A stretch of 64,000 nt of DNA from Cycas panzhihuaensis (GCA_023213395.1 CM041465.1:136097741-136161740); one strand, 5' to 3'. Positions 24,661 through 37,045 are shown, numbered from the stretch's first letter. A program made the numbers and translations. Notes: generated by a model from the letters alone, not told the origin.

Positions 24661-24704
24661 ATATAATTTCCTTTTATCAAAAAATTAATTCAAGAAAGGA
24701 TCTA

Positions 24705-24722
24705 TAACTAACTTTGAATCTT
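24705..24722. repeat. Target-site duplication of LINE B, right copy
   Basis: Identical to 18873-18890 over 18 bases. Confidence 0.93.
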
Positions 24723-27006
24723 GAAATGTTATAAATGAGCCTTAATTTGTTCACTTTTAACTAAAACATTATTTTTCCCCACCATCTTTTAAAACTAACT
24801 TTACAATCATGTTTAGAGCCTTTGATTATAAAAAACATCAAAATATATTTATTTTTTTCTAAAAATGATTCTGGAATTTATCCTTTATGAGGTTTCGAGT
24901 ACTTTCATCAACTTTACCCTTCATTTTCTCTGTCATCTGTTATCTAAAGTATGTCATGTGACCACTCTTTTTTATTGTCTCAAAGTTATCTTTCCAACAC
25001 AATTGACGACACCTAATTCTGATATACAAGTAATGAGTTATAATAGAAAATATGTCAGTATATCACGAAAAACTATGAGATCCTTAAGAAATAATATTCA
25101 AAATTTTAAAATTATCAAATTTCATAAATAAAGTTTGTAAAATCAAAAAATTATCCAATTTGATTAACTCTATTTTAGAGTTCACCCCCTTCATGCCTAA
25201 GCCCCTGGTCATGTGCGCTCTACATGTGACCATCAATTAACAAATAAGGCTTAAACTTGTAACTCAAAAAAATATCAAAACTAATTAAATTTAAAAATTT
25301 TGGATGTGATTTTTTTATTATTTTAAACATTATATGTATCTATTTTTCCATCTACAAGTTTGTCCACATACAAAAAACTTCTCCAGACATAGCAATTTTG
25401 GTGTTTATTGAATATTTATAAAAAAAAAAATTGATTTGTTCTTTGTGTGGGTAGCTTTACATGTAGGGCAATATATTTGATCTGATTGTTCTTCTCCATG
25501 GAGGCATTTCAACATATAGGGAAACTATCTTTTAGCGTGAGTGTGAATCTAATCTCATCAATCTAGGTGGCTTTGGTTCAATGGTATGGCATTCAATAGA
25601 AGGATATTTGAATAGGCTACTTTCCATTGAGCATCTATAATTATAATTCTTTATCATTAGATTGTGGATCACTTTCTTCTCTGTAGATAACTTGGCATTA
25701 AGCATAGTTGTGGTGTATAATTTTGTGATTGCCTTTACATGGATATGGCCATGCTTTCTCTCTTATGTTGAGCATAGCATCTTCCTCTTTCAGTTGTATG
25801 TGACTCTATAGCATGGGAAAACTACATCGATACTAAGAGTGTGATCTCTATTAGTGATGTGTTACATCATAGGTGACTATACAAATTTTTTTTCTCCATG
25901 ATTTATGTATTGACAACTGGTTTAATATAAGCCATGGACATATTCTCTAAATTGTTCGGTGGAATTTCCATGGAGGATGGTTACATTACTATGTGGAGTA
26001 GTTTCTTCATCTATTTATCTTTGACCAAGATTATAAGTATTTGTATCCTCTTGGCTACCTATTTTCTCCTTGAATTTAGTCGATCGTAGCATGGCAAGAT
26101 TCTTACTTTAAGGGTTATGGCATGGACAGATCTTCAGACTACAAGTAATAATGACTGAGATTCACTCAAAGCAACTAGCAGGGATTTACATAATGGAATT
26201 CTTATATTCCTCATGTTCAATTCATCGTAAATATTATAAAAATAATTATTTATACAACCATAATTCATAATCAACCCTTGCCATAATCAATTTTTTATGC
26301 CACTATTAAACATTAATATATGTAAATTTGTCCATTTTATCAAAGCATAATAAATTGTAATATGCCTTTTATTTATGCCCTTAATAATGCCATCAACACT
26401 TCATGCCATCATGAAATTTCCTTTTATGTATTGTAATTATGCCTATATAAACAGTTCATGCAACAGTAATATCATCTACTTTTTATAAAATTACCCATGT
26501 AATTAAATATCAGTTGCCACATACCTTTTATTTGTTATCAAAACACTTGTTTCATACATGTCAATATGTTGCCTATTATATTCTTACTAATGGGATAATA
26601 ACTTCATTTTGGCAGTAAATCTCTAATAGAGATGCTTGTAAATGCCTCTAGAGTAGTTTATAAGTGATAGTGAATTCTTTAAGAGAACACTTGCAAAAGC
26701 CTTCACTAATGAATGATCATATCTATTTGGTGGATTCAATTTTATACCTACATGCTTTGAATATGTGCACACTACATGCATAAATAATTGTCTATAATAA
26801 AATTAGCATATCATCATACCATCAATATCTGCTTTATCTCTTGCATGTGGCTAGAAAATTGGTATAACATTGATATATTTAAACTTCTAGCTCATTAAAT
26901 ACACCTTATATTTGGGTCTTATACTAGCTCTGTCATAGTTATGTTACTAGCTCATTATATTAGCTTGATAGGCTATCTTCCCACTGCATAAGATCTTTCA
27001 ACCATG
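24723..27006 (-). other. Element Y interior, right part, no gene
   Basis: This stretch of 2.3 kb ends at the primer-binding site. Small open frames (for example 24865-25131 on the plus strand) have no recognisable domain. No gag, protease, RT or integrase wording was found on either strand, which supports calling Y non-coding. Confidence 0.65.
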
Positions 27007-27018
27007 GCTCTGATACCA
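27007..27018 (-). other. Primer-binding site of element Y
   Basis: The minus strand reads TGGTATCAGAGC, an exact match to the initiator Met tRNA site, abutting the right LTR. Confidence 0.92.
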
Positions 27019-27461
27019 TATTAAAATTTATAATAGTAGAATTAACTCACGAGATATGTACACAAGTAAATGAATTAACATGATAGAGTAAAGTATCAAA
27101 TATACATCAAGTATTCAAAAGCATTCACCATAAGAGAGACATCAAGATTAATACGTAGAAAACTTAGTATCAGAAAAAACATAAGAGAATGTGGAGTTTG
27201 GACTCCTATTATGATCATATTGATTACATCTCCAGGTCTTCAACCTTTCTGAAGTTCTTAAGTGGTGTGTGTATATATTTATAATAATGTTCACCTCATG
27301 AGTAGCGTATGATGTGTCTTAAGACTTTACATCATCTAATAGTATGATTACATGGATATATGTGTATCTCACATATCTCAATGTATATGAATGGTGGAAT
27401 GTGTATGTGTACATCATATATATTAAACATTACATATATGATCAAATCACATATTTCAATA
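27019..27461 (-). repeat. Right (5') LTR of element Y
   Basis: 443 bp, the same length as its partner. The ends have decayed from TG...CA to TA...TA (TATTAAAAT and ATTTCAATA). Confidence 0.9.
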
Positions 27462-28212
27462 TAAATAGTCGCATGTAGGGTTGCTTGGCATTGTTTTGAT
27501 CCTTCTTTAATTTATCATCTACAAAGTCTTATATGTTATAAAAATTAGGTATAATCTTACCTCTCTATTAGAAATTGGTGATGGTTAATCTGTGCTTATA
27601 GATATATGTTTCAATGACCAACAAGATATTACATCTTGTCCTATATAGGAACAATCCTAGAACCTATGCAGTATTGATGATGCTTAGTCATTATTTTCTT
27701 TTGTTATTACATATTTTATTATTAAATGACAATACTCAAGGGGTAAAAGGTGTTAATAATACTTAGAGGTTTTGTAAGGAAAGACATAGTGTGATTTTAG
27801 GAGATTTGAAAAGAATTGAACACAAGGGTCGTATATAGATAATTGCATAACACTAGAATGAGTAGGGGAAGTGGGGGTCAATAAGTTCATCAACAACAAA
27901 TTTATACATATAGAAAATTTATAGAAGACGTGAGGAGTACTTGGGATTTGAGAGATGATTCAGAAGAGGTGTATGTTTAGGACATGTTTGGTTGGATAAC
28001 TATGGAAATAAAGGAGATATAAGATTAAAGATATATTCTCTCTATGGAAAGGATGTTTATATAGAGGTTTAAAGATAAGGTATGGGTCAAATAGAAGTCT
28101 TGTTTCAGCTAACTATACCCTCTTCTAACATAAACCAAGTCCCATACCTTTTTTTATTTATTACTGGGGTTTGATTACATGATTTCATGGTAATCTACTA
28201 ATTGTCATTCGA
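27462..28212. other. AT-rich region without a recognisable gene
   Basis: Neither strand gives recognisable protein text, and no structural repeat was noticed. Part of it could belong to the gag region or leader of G1. Confidence 0.5.
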
Positions 28213-30880
28213 GCCCTTAAAAAGATCAATCAATATTAAGTTATAGGTTGATCCTCCTCCCAGTCCTAAAGCTAAAACAAACATAAAAATTATCCAATTC
28301 ATTGAATAAAATAAAGACCAAGCCACGAATAATATGCCTCTGAAGAAGGCACCATGGTTTTCTTACTATTAAACAAACATCATGATCAAAATAAGTTTAG
28401 CAAGCTTAAGGCGACCCTTCGTCATGGTCAAGCTAATAAGAAACTTATTTCTAGACCTAATTAAGACCAATTGAATCATAAGAACCCATTGCCTAACCAT
28501 ACCAAGAAGGCACCTAAAGACAAGGGCAAGGCCAAAGCCTTAGATGATAATGACTCTTCAGACTCTAATTTTGAGCCTCCACTTAAAAGCTCTCCCTAAA
28601 AGAGACATGACTTTAGCTAAGTCCTAACAAATATCAACTTTACCTAAATCCTAACAAATTTATCTTTGAAATCACTTTTCAAAAGATGCTTAGTAACATT
28701 ATATCTATAAATGATATCAAGGTTGATCTAGATAAAGTTATAGCTATCATTGAAATGCCTCCACCTCATACTCAACAGCAAGTCAAATCCTTCCTAAGGA
28801 GACTTGGCTTGCTACATCAATTTCTTGTTGATTTTAGTTTTAGTTCTAAGCCTTTAACTAACCTTCTCAATTAAGGTGCTTCTATTGAATGGATCCTAGC
28901 TATCTAAAAATCCTTCGACAAACTAAAATAGGCCTTGATCTCAGCTCCCACACCTTTCCCACCATATTTTAGTAAGACATTCATTTTATATACTTCTTCT
29001 ATGGAGAAATCTCTTGATGCCATGTTGGCCTAAGAAGATGAGTTTACAAGAGAGTGAGCCATTTACGTTATTAGTAGCACTTTGGTTATTATAGAGCTTA
29101 AGTACTCTCCAGAAAAAAGAGTGTTTAATATCACTTTGGTTATTATAGAGCTTAACTACTCTCCATCTAAAAAAGAGTGTTTGGCTTTGGTATATGCTAC
29201 AAAAAAACTACAACATTACCTATTGGGAAACACTACCCTTATGATTATACAATCTAATCCAATCTATCTTCTCCTCACCAAGATTGGCCTTATTAGATAA
29301 GCTGGTAGATGGGGCTTGCTATTACAAGAGTTTGACTTATGAATGGTCAAGTGCAAGTCAAAAAAATGAATGGTCATTACTAAATAGCTTGTTATAACAC
29401 CACTTTCTAATCTTGATCCTATCGATATTAATTACTTACTCCTAGATGAACACATCTTTCATGTTAACATTATTCCCATTGACCTAAACTAGTATAAAGA
29501 TATAGAAGCTTACCTCTTAAATCAAACTTACCCTCATAATGTTGATTCCAAGAAGAGAAGAAGGGTGAGGGCCTCTGCTTACTAATACCTTCTCTTAGAT
29601 GATTTTATTACATTGTCTTTAACCTTATGAAGCCCAAGTCACCCTAGATAAGTACCATGATGGTATTTGTGGTGGCCACTTTAGTGATCAGTCCATAACA
29701 TTATGCATTCTTCGAATGAATTATTGGCCTACTCTATTTAAAGATGCATATTCACATATACAAAATTGTAAGAAATGACAAGCATACTCATCCTTAATTT
29801 ATCAATCAAATACACTTCAGTTATTCCTTTCCCCATGGCCCTTCTCTTAATGGGGCCTTCACCTTATCAGATAAATTTTTCCCCCATCTTTTGTAGGCCA
29901 TAAGTTCACCTTAACTCTAATTCAATACTTCATGAAATAGAGTAAGGTAATTTCCTTAACTATCATAACTAGAAAGGTGATTACCACTTTTATCTTCTAG
30001 CACATCATTTGTAGATTTAGTGCCCCCGATCTCATCATTATGGATAATGGGATTTCATGCTATAATTCTCATGTTGATGAGCTTTATGACAAATTTTACA
30101 TCACACAGATAATGTCATTCCCCTACCACCTATAAGTAAACAGTCAAATAAAAGCCTTTAATAAAACTTTAGCAAAGATCTTAGCCGAAATAATTATTAA
30201 CTCCCAGTGATATTGGCACACTCAACTTTTTCCTATCTTATGGGCTTATCGCACTTCTACTAGAACTATGACTAGAATAACCTTATTATCACTAGTCTAT
30301 AAAATTGAAGTTGTATTCCCATTCAAAATAGAGATTCCTTTACTCAAGGTCTCATTTAAACACTTCATTAATGAGGAATAGTTGAGACAAGCAAGGTTAT
30401 CATAACTTAAAAAGAAGTTGGCCTCAAAAAACTTTTATGGTCTTAAAGCCCATCAAAAGAACTTGACCTCAAAAAATCAAACTCAAGCAACTCATGATAG
30501 TTATTGAAGACCAAGGATATTTTATGTACAGGATAAAGTACTCAAATTTAAATATTTAGATGAAAAATAATAAAAATTTGACTCCAAGTAGCCAGGACTC
30601 TGTCTAATCATTAAAGATTTGAATAATAGGGCTTATCATCTCTCTATGCTTAATAGACTTGAATTTCAAAGGCCAATCAACTCTTAATTTCTAAGAAGGT
30701 ATTATACTTAGACAACTAAGGCTATGCTCCATAATGAGCTTAAACTAAGGCTCTTTAAAAAAAAAAAAAACTCCCTACTAATGAGCTTAAAGTATGGTAG
30801 GTCAAACACTCCTTTTTCCCCCAAGACTCATACTTAGGGGGCACCACTCTAAAAGTGAGTATAAACCAAATATATATACA
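28213..30880 (+). pseudogene. Internally deleted Tat/Ogre-like gypsy element (G1)
   Basis: The start aligns with the gag C-terminal region of G2 (48555-48955), then jumps at about 28615-28660 to text matching the end of RT in G2 (from about 51150). Protease and most of RT, about 2.2 kb in G2 terms, are therefore missing. RNase H is clear at 28900-29250 (FILYTSSMEKS, then SPSKKECLALVYATKKLQHY). Integrase text follows at 29880-30130 (MGPSPYQINF, then GHKF-like decay), and a conserved 3' untranslated piece ends near 30880. Stops are common. Nothing autonomous remains. It is closely related to G2, same strand, 20 kb away. Confidence 0.8.
29078..29185 (+). repeat. 54-bp tandem duplication in G1 RNase H
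   Basis: CACTTTGGTTATTATAGAGC starts at 29078 and again at 29132, and the two 54-bp copies differ at a few sites. 54 is a multiple of three, so the frame is kept and the peptide TLVIIEL appears twice. G2 has a single copy. Confidence 0.9.
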
Positions 30881-31223
30881 TCATTATCCAAAAAAGAAAA
30901 TGTTTTAAAGTAAATAATAAAAATATACTTATTTCTTTTTCTTTTTTCTACTTTGCTTAAGTCCTCCAAGCTTTTACCTCCCCCCAACTTAGCTCAATAT
31001 GATTGTCTTCAGTTATCATTACAAATGGTTAGCTTCTCCATTTGGTATTCTTTTATTCCCAAGCAACTCCTTTTACTTCAAAATAAGCCATGTATATCCA
31101 AAGTGCTATCACTTTTTCTTATTCCCTTTAACTGGTCAATAGTTCCTCCTATGCTTTTAATAATCAAAAGATCTTTTAGCTTTTAGTCAATTAGTGAGTT
31201 AAACATTTAATGATCTCCTCATC
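30881..31223. other. Unassigned AT-rich stretch between G1 and G3
   Basis: It could be the start of a G1 3' LTR, but I could not match it to the G2 5' LTR by eye. No gene is seen. Confidence 0.4.
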
Positions 31224-32549
31224 TATTGATCCAAATTTAAATAGAAAAGTGAAAATTTAGTCCAATTAAAATAAATTTAGGAATAATATACAATATCATA
31301 TATTATATTTGAAAATATTTTGTTTTCCTTATAAAACTCATTTATTTTTATGCTCTACTAAGCATATACAACACTGCTACAGTAATCTAGGAGTAGAGAA
31401 ATATGTGTTGGGCACATTCTGGGCTACTGCGTACTCTCTGGTGCATTTACCAGTGATCCAAATGTGAAGACTTAGTTGTTGTTTAGCCATGAACCCTCTT
31501 TGGAGAAATATTTCTGCTTAGGTGTCCTCATTGGACTGCTACGGTTATTTTTTATCCTTTGCTAGCTACGTCTAAGCCTTTTTAGACTCTCTAACGCCTC
31601 ACAAATAGATCTAGGCACTTTCCACTACTCCTTCGTATCTATTTTCTCTATCACACTTCTATTTTTCTTTGTTCTCCTGCATAATTATATTTTTTAGAGC
31701 AAAAACTTTTTGGGCTCCTAATTAAAGCCTCTTCCCAATTTTTCTTGCTCCTCACGCTACATCTGCAATTGCTTAGCATTATTCTCTACATTCTGGTTAA
31801 ATCTAGATGAATTCAAAATCTTCTTATGTTCGTTTTATTTTTAAAATCATTTTTTTGTTTCATTTTCCAACTTGCATTTTGATCAGTTAAAAACTAGTTA
31901 AAATCAGTTTAAATCTTTATTTTCTTTCTTCTATTAAGGAGAGGACACTTGTAGGAACATCCTCCTAAATTTTTATGTTAAATGAAGTTTGTTTTCTCCA
32001 ACAAAATGCGATTTTTCGTTAAGCTACCATTTTTGGGTCGTACCATTGATGTGACTAGTCGCACCAACTGTTGGTCTGGTCATACCTCAGGTATGCCTGG
32101 TCACACTGGTTACTAGTCTGGTTACATTAACTACTGGTTTTGTTGTACCAACTACTAGAATGGTCACACCAACTACTGGATTGGTTATACCAACTACTAG
32201 ACTAGTTGTACCAAAATGTAGTTTTTCTATATTTTTAAGAGTTTAAATAACATTTTCCTACCAAACAAAGGTTGGAAACATGAAAAAAAATATTACTAAA
32301 TGCTTTTATACTCATTTTTTAAGAGTATTTTAGATTAATAGATCTGAAATTGGACTAGAACTCCCCTTTTTAAGAGTTCATGGCTTTATGAACCTTATAA
32401 ATATAGATGGAAGAATTTGATTCTTCCTTTCTTCCTATTGTACCATTTTGGTTTGCTAGGCACTTGTCCTTTCTCCACAATCCTAAAGGTCTCAATTATG
32501 CCTCTTTTGGTCCTGCTCTACTTCTTTTGAAAAATGCAATCATTTTACA
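31224..32549 (-). repeat. Left (3') LTR of G3
   Basis: The left edge is set by the match to the right LTR fragment (37046-37105). The inner edge is inferred from the end of integrase and a TTTTACA before a T/C-rich tract, so it is uncertain. It contains a 21-bp minisatellite at 32063-32209. Confidence 0.6.
32063..32209. repeat. 21-bp minisatellite, seven units
   Basis: Units such as ACCAACTACTAGAATGGTCAC, at an exact 21-bp period, run from 32063 to 32209 with internal divergence. The three units nearest the right end are the most alike. Confidence 0.93.
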
Positions 32550-32553
32550 TTAG

Positions 32554-33620
32554 TTATTCTTTCTCCACTTGTAACTCCTCTAGATTTGGTAAAAGTGGAA
32601 CTCTATCTTCATCTTCATCCAATATGGATGGCTCGAACATCTTCAGATTCTCAATGTTCATGATTGAATACATCTTTATGAATTCTGGAAGCTCAAGTTG
32701 AAAAGTATTTTTCCCAATCTTCTTCATTATTATAAAGGGACCATAATATATAGGCTTTAGTTTTTTACCTTCACCTTGCAATCTTTCCTTGCTGAGATGC
32801 AACTAAACTCGATCTCCTTAAAGGAAAGGTTGTTTCTATTTGCATCATGTCTTTGTTTATATCTCTATTGAGATTTTTCAAGCTGCTCCTCAACCTATTG
32901 ATGTATTTTTCTAGTTCCTTTCCATTTCCTATATAAAGTTGGGCTAAAAATTCTAAATCAAATAGACTTGTAGGTAGAAATCCCAAACATACCTCAAATG
33001 GTGATTTCTAAGTTAAGCCATGGATTGCTTTATTGAAGGCAAATTACAAGAATGGGAGACCCTTATCCCAAGTCTTAGGATACTTGGCATTATATCCTTG
33101 TAATGGTTACACCAACATCCTATTGACGACTTTAGTATGACCATCTATTTGAGGATGAAAGGCTATACAAATCTTCAGTTTTATGTCCACTATTCCCCAA
33201 AGAGTATACCAAAAATGACTTAAAACTCTACTGTCTCTATCAAAAATGATTGAGTTGAGAAGCCCAAAATGCTTCCCAATATGTTGGAAAAACAATATAG
33301 CTATGTCTTCTCATGTATGTATCTTCCTATAGGGAATTAATACCACCATTTTATTAAATCAATCAACAACTATAAATAAATAATCTATACCATTTTTGGT
33401 ACGTGGTAGTCCTCCGAGGAAATCCATGGATATATTTTCCCATGGTCGTGATGGAACAAAAAGTAAAGTATACAATCTAAACTTTCTATTGACCAACTTT
33501 GATGTGTTACATAATACACATCCTCATATTATTGTAGTCATGTCCTACTGCATATTGGGCCAATACATATATCACTATAAATTTAGTAATATTTTTCCCA
33601 CTCCAAAGTTTCCTACAACT
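32554..33620 (-). pseudogene. G3 integrase remnant
   Basis: 33295-33107 reads HIGKHFGLLNSIIFDRDSRV and AFHPQIDGHTKVVNRML, the integrase core with the second catalytic Asp block and the HPQTDGQTEVVN block slightly altered. 32986-32771 covers the C-terminal part and 32802-32554 reads KLKPIYYGPFIIMKKIGKN, the usual end domain. Several frame breaks separate the pieces. This enzyme would insert element cDNA; here it is inactive. Confidence 0.88.
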
Positions 33621-35250
33621 TGAGAGGTGTGAGCTTCTCTTACCCACTTCATTTGGTTTACATGCTTTGGAATGTAAAGCTTATCATGCTTGAAAAGTAG
33701 ACTATCTTTCAACTAAAAATTAGTAACTATTTTTCCTTATTGTAGTTGTTCCAAGATAGGCTTGAATGCCTCATCTTCTAAGTACAAATCAACATATTCA
33801 TCATGGAAGAAAGGTTGAAATTAGAAAGCTACTAACAAGCTAGAAATACCTTGTTATTGAGGAGGTCTAGACATCAAGTCTATAATTTTGTTTGTTGTGT
33901 CTTTCTTGTATTTGACCATGATATGAAACTACTAAAAATAGGACATCTACTTCATGTGTCTAGCTTACTACAATTTGGATTGTGTTTGCAAGAATTACAA
34001 AGGCTTATGATCGGTGTGGATGAATACCTCTTTTACCAATAAATAAGGTCTCTAATACTTAACTGCTTGGTGCAATGCATAGAGCTCCTTATCATAAGTT
34101 GGGTAGTTTATGATAGTTCCATTAAAAGTTTCTAAATAGTATGTTATTGGTCTTCCCTTTTGCTTTAATATTGCTCCCATGGCATATCCTAAAGCATCAG
34201 CCTCTAATTTGAATGGTTTTTGTAATGAAAGTAAGGCTAATGTTGGTGCCTCATAAATTTTTTGCTTTAGAAGCCTAAAGGCTTTCTCTTGTTCATTTTC
34301 CCAAAGAAACTTTGTGTTTCCTCCTATCAATGCATAAAGAGATACTACAATTTAAGACAATTTAAAAATAAATTTTCTTAAATATTGACATGTACCAATG
34401 AAACTTCCTACCTCTGTGGTTATCTTGGGTATGGGCCAATTACAAATCACCCTAATCTTTACTGGGTCAATCTTCAATTATTCTCCTCCAACTACAAAAC
34501 CTAAGAAGACAAGAGATTATTTTCTAAACTCACACTTCTTCAAGTTAAGTTTTAGTTGCTACTATTGGAGAACTTTGAGCACTTGCTCAACATGTTGGAG
34601 GTGCTCCTCCTAAGTCTAACTAAAAATTAGAATATCATATAGATAAATAATAATAAAATCATCAATGAAGGGTCTTAATACCTCATTCATCAACCTCATG
34701 AAGGTGTTAGATGCGTTACATAAACCAAAAGGCATCACCATCTATTCAAATAGCCCTTGATTCAATTTGAAGGTTGTCTTCCAAGTGTTCTCCTCCTAGA
34801 TTTAAACCTGATGGTAGACTGATTTCAGGTCTAACTTACTAAAATATCTTGCCAGCTCTAGTTGGTCTAATAAGTCATCTATCCATGGTAGGGAATGTCA
34901 ATTCTTTATGATGATCTTATTCAAAGCCCAATAGTCAATGCATATTCTCCATCCTCCATCTTTCTTTAGCACGCAAACAATAGGTGAACTATAGGAGGAA
35001 CAACTTGGCTTGATCACTTCTTACTCCAAGAGTTCTTAAATTTGCTTCTTAATCTCTTCATTCTCCAAAACTGAGTTTCAGTAGAGACTAAGATCGGGCA
35101 ATGGTGAATCGCCAACTAGTTGGATTTTATGCTTAATTTCCCTTATAGGGGGCAAGCCCTTTGGCTTATATAATACATTATTATACCTATTCCTTAGGCC
35201 TTTAATCTATTGTAATTATTTCTTATCTAGCACGTGTTGAGGACTCTACT
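33621..35250 (-). pseudogene. G3 reverse transcriptase and RNase H remnant
   Basis: RNase H is open at 34330-34052 (FKLEADALGYAMGAILKQKG, then YDKELYALHQAVKY). RT lies upstream at about 35150-34400. The catalytic block near 34650 reads [12 protein letters not shown], so YxDD has become YLYD, with one Asp replaced by Tyr. A LEEHLQHVEQVL-type block follows. Stops are frequent between blocks. Order and wording are standard for Ty3/gypsy. Confidence 0.85.
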
Positions 35251-36960
35251 TGCTCTTTTTCTTCCACATTCTGCTTCACCATCAACAACACAAATTTCCC
35301 ACAAGCATTAATCAATCCTTTTGCTCATTAGGAGGATATGAAGGAGATCTTCTTTTATGGCTTTGATGCATTGATCAAATATGATTTTCCATCTTTGATA
35401 AGTCGAATCTTTCTTAGCCTTCTATGATGGACTCCATCTCTATCATAGAGATATAGGCTATCAAACACAACTTGACAAACATCCAAAGGAACTACCTTAC
35501 ATTCAACTTCATCAATGAACTTTTTAGAAATTACAAATTTGAACTTACACTTGTGAGTAACCTATAGCTCTGAGTCTTTTTACAGCCATCTAAGAGGATA
35601 TAGATTTGGTTGTGCATACATTTTTAATCACAAATTCTTCAATAACGCCTCTGAGATTAAGTTCTTTTGGCTTCCTCCATCAAAGATGGCATCAACCATG
35701 CTTTGCTTCACTTAGATTCTCACCATAAAGAGCTCCTCTCTAATCTTTGGCTTGACTTGTTCATGGTATTTTTGGGCTCAGCATTAGCCATGAGCATCAA
35801 CTTCTCATTGGCTTTTTCAATGTTACAAATGTCTTCATCTCCAATAGAGTTAAGTAAAGCTTTACCTTCATCTTTGGCTTTACCTTTTCCCTTATTCTTA
35901 GGCTACTTCTCTAGATATAAGAATCAACAATCTTCTATATTGTGACCCCCTCATTTGTAATGCACGCAAGAGACCTTGATTTGAGTAGTATTAGCTTGCT
36001 TCTTCTTACCAAAACCTCAAATTAGTTGTTGTCTAACTTTTCCTAGAAACTTCTTTCTTTGGGCAGGTTTATTGCTACCTTCTTGAGGTGTAAAACTTTT
36101 CCTCTCTATGTACACCTTCTTATTCCTCTTCTCTATGGTGATTGCTTTTTTGATGGCTTTATTAAGCATGTTAACTTCAAATAATTGAAGTTCTTACTAA
36201 ATATTCTGGTGCATCCCACTGATATATTTCAACATTATGTCTTTGCCAAGAAAAGAGATGCCTAACATAATAGCTTACTTCTAAAATTTTGTTGTATATT
36301 CTTGGATATTTTGGCCTCTTTCTTGTTGATAATACTGCCATTTAATCCTCTGTTACTCTTCATACCCAATAGGGTAGAATTATTTCTTTATGAGGGTTTT
36401 AAATCATGGCCATGTGATTTTAGCGACATTATAGGATTTGAGGTATGTATTCCACCAAACTAATGCATGTTTAGACAATTTTAACCTGCAAAAGTGATTT
36501 TATGTTGGTTTTTGTATCCATAAATTGAAAAATATGTTTCTAATCGATCCAACCAATTATCTAACTTTTCAACATCTAAGGTTCCATCATATATGGGCAA
36601 TTCAAGTTTCACATCTACCTTGAATGGATGCACTACCATCGATAGACTGTCATCTTCATCTTCTTTAACTTGCTAGTCTTCTATAGGTTCTTCACATGTC
36701 TCTTCTTTTACTAGTTCATCTTCTTCCTTCTTCTTGCCTTTGGCTATTGAAGAAGATGCATCTTACTAAAGAACTAGTTGTGCCACAAGCAGAGTTAACC
36801 TGTCGAGGTTTTGCTCCATTTTCATGAACCTTTTCTCCATCTCTTGCTTGGATTCAACCATCTTCCTTCGCTGTATGCATTCTTCTTCAAGTAGACCAAT
36901 CAAAGGCCTACCAATCAACTGGTATTGAAACCTAGTTTTCATAAAATATTTTCTCACAGC
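35251..36960 (-). pseudogene. G3 gag (zinc knuckle) and protease region, decayed
   Basis: The gag starts near 36957 with a Glu/Lys/Met-rich helical stretch (EKRFMKMEQNLDRLTLLVAQ). A zinc knuckle near 35970-35930 reads C-V-H-Y...GGHNIEDC: the second Cys of CX2CX4HX4C is Tyr, and TGA replaces the residue before GGH. Gag core text between them is weak. Protease wording beyond 35700 is poor and I could not place its active site. Confidence 0.7.
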
Positions 36961-37029
36961 AAAACAAAGAGGTTTTTTCTCTTGTTTTCTTTAAAAATCC
37001 GTAAACTCCCAAGGGTTTTAAGAAACGAA

Positions 37030-37041
37030 GCTCTGATACCA
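37030..37041 (-). other. Primer-binding site of G3
   Basis: The minus strand reads TGGTATCAGAGC, an exact match to the initiator Met tRNA site. Confidence 0.92.
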
Positions 37042-37045
37042 AAAA

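Larger units (their letters stand above)
18891..24704 (-). mobile_element. LINE B, L1-type non-LTR retrotransposon
   Basis: A 5,814-bp minus-strand element whose 3' end is marked by an A-rich tail (TTATTTTTTT on the plus strand) and the GATAAGG terminus shared with LINE D. It carries ORF1 and ORF2, both broken. An exact 18-bp duplication of the target frames it inside element Y. Only 44 bp separate the 5' end from the ORF1 ATG, compared with 335 bp in LINE A and roughly 485 bp in LINE D, so it may be slightly 5'-truncated within the leader. Confidence 0.92.
17649..27461 (-). mobile_element. Non-coding LTR retrotransposon Y (LARD), split by LINE B
   Basis: Two LTRs of the same length (443 bp; 17649-18091 and 27019-27461) bound an interior of about 3.1 kb once LINE B is removed. 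The interior has no gag, protease, RT or integrase similarity. The primer-binding site at 27007-27018 is an exact minus-strand TGGTATCAGAGC, and a CCCCCTT polypurine complement lies at 18094-18100. The order fixes a minus-strand element with its 5' LTR on the right. It fits a large retrotransposon derivative (LARD), which would need proteins in trans. No 5-bp target duplication is visible, because the sequence left of the left LTR itself looks like a primer-binding site. Confidence 0.85.

Noticed and set aside
24865-25131. 88-codon plus-strand frame in the Y interior
   Set aside because: No recognisable motif, biased composition expected of AT-rich DNA; no evidence of a gene.
32063-32209. Possible CRISPR-like array
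   Set aside because: The units are contiguous with no spacers; it is a minisatellite in an LTR of a plant element.
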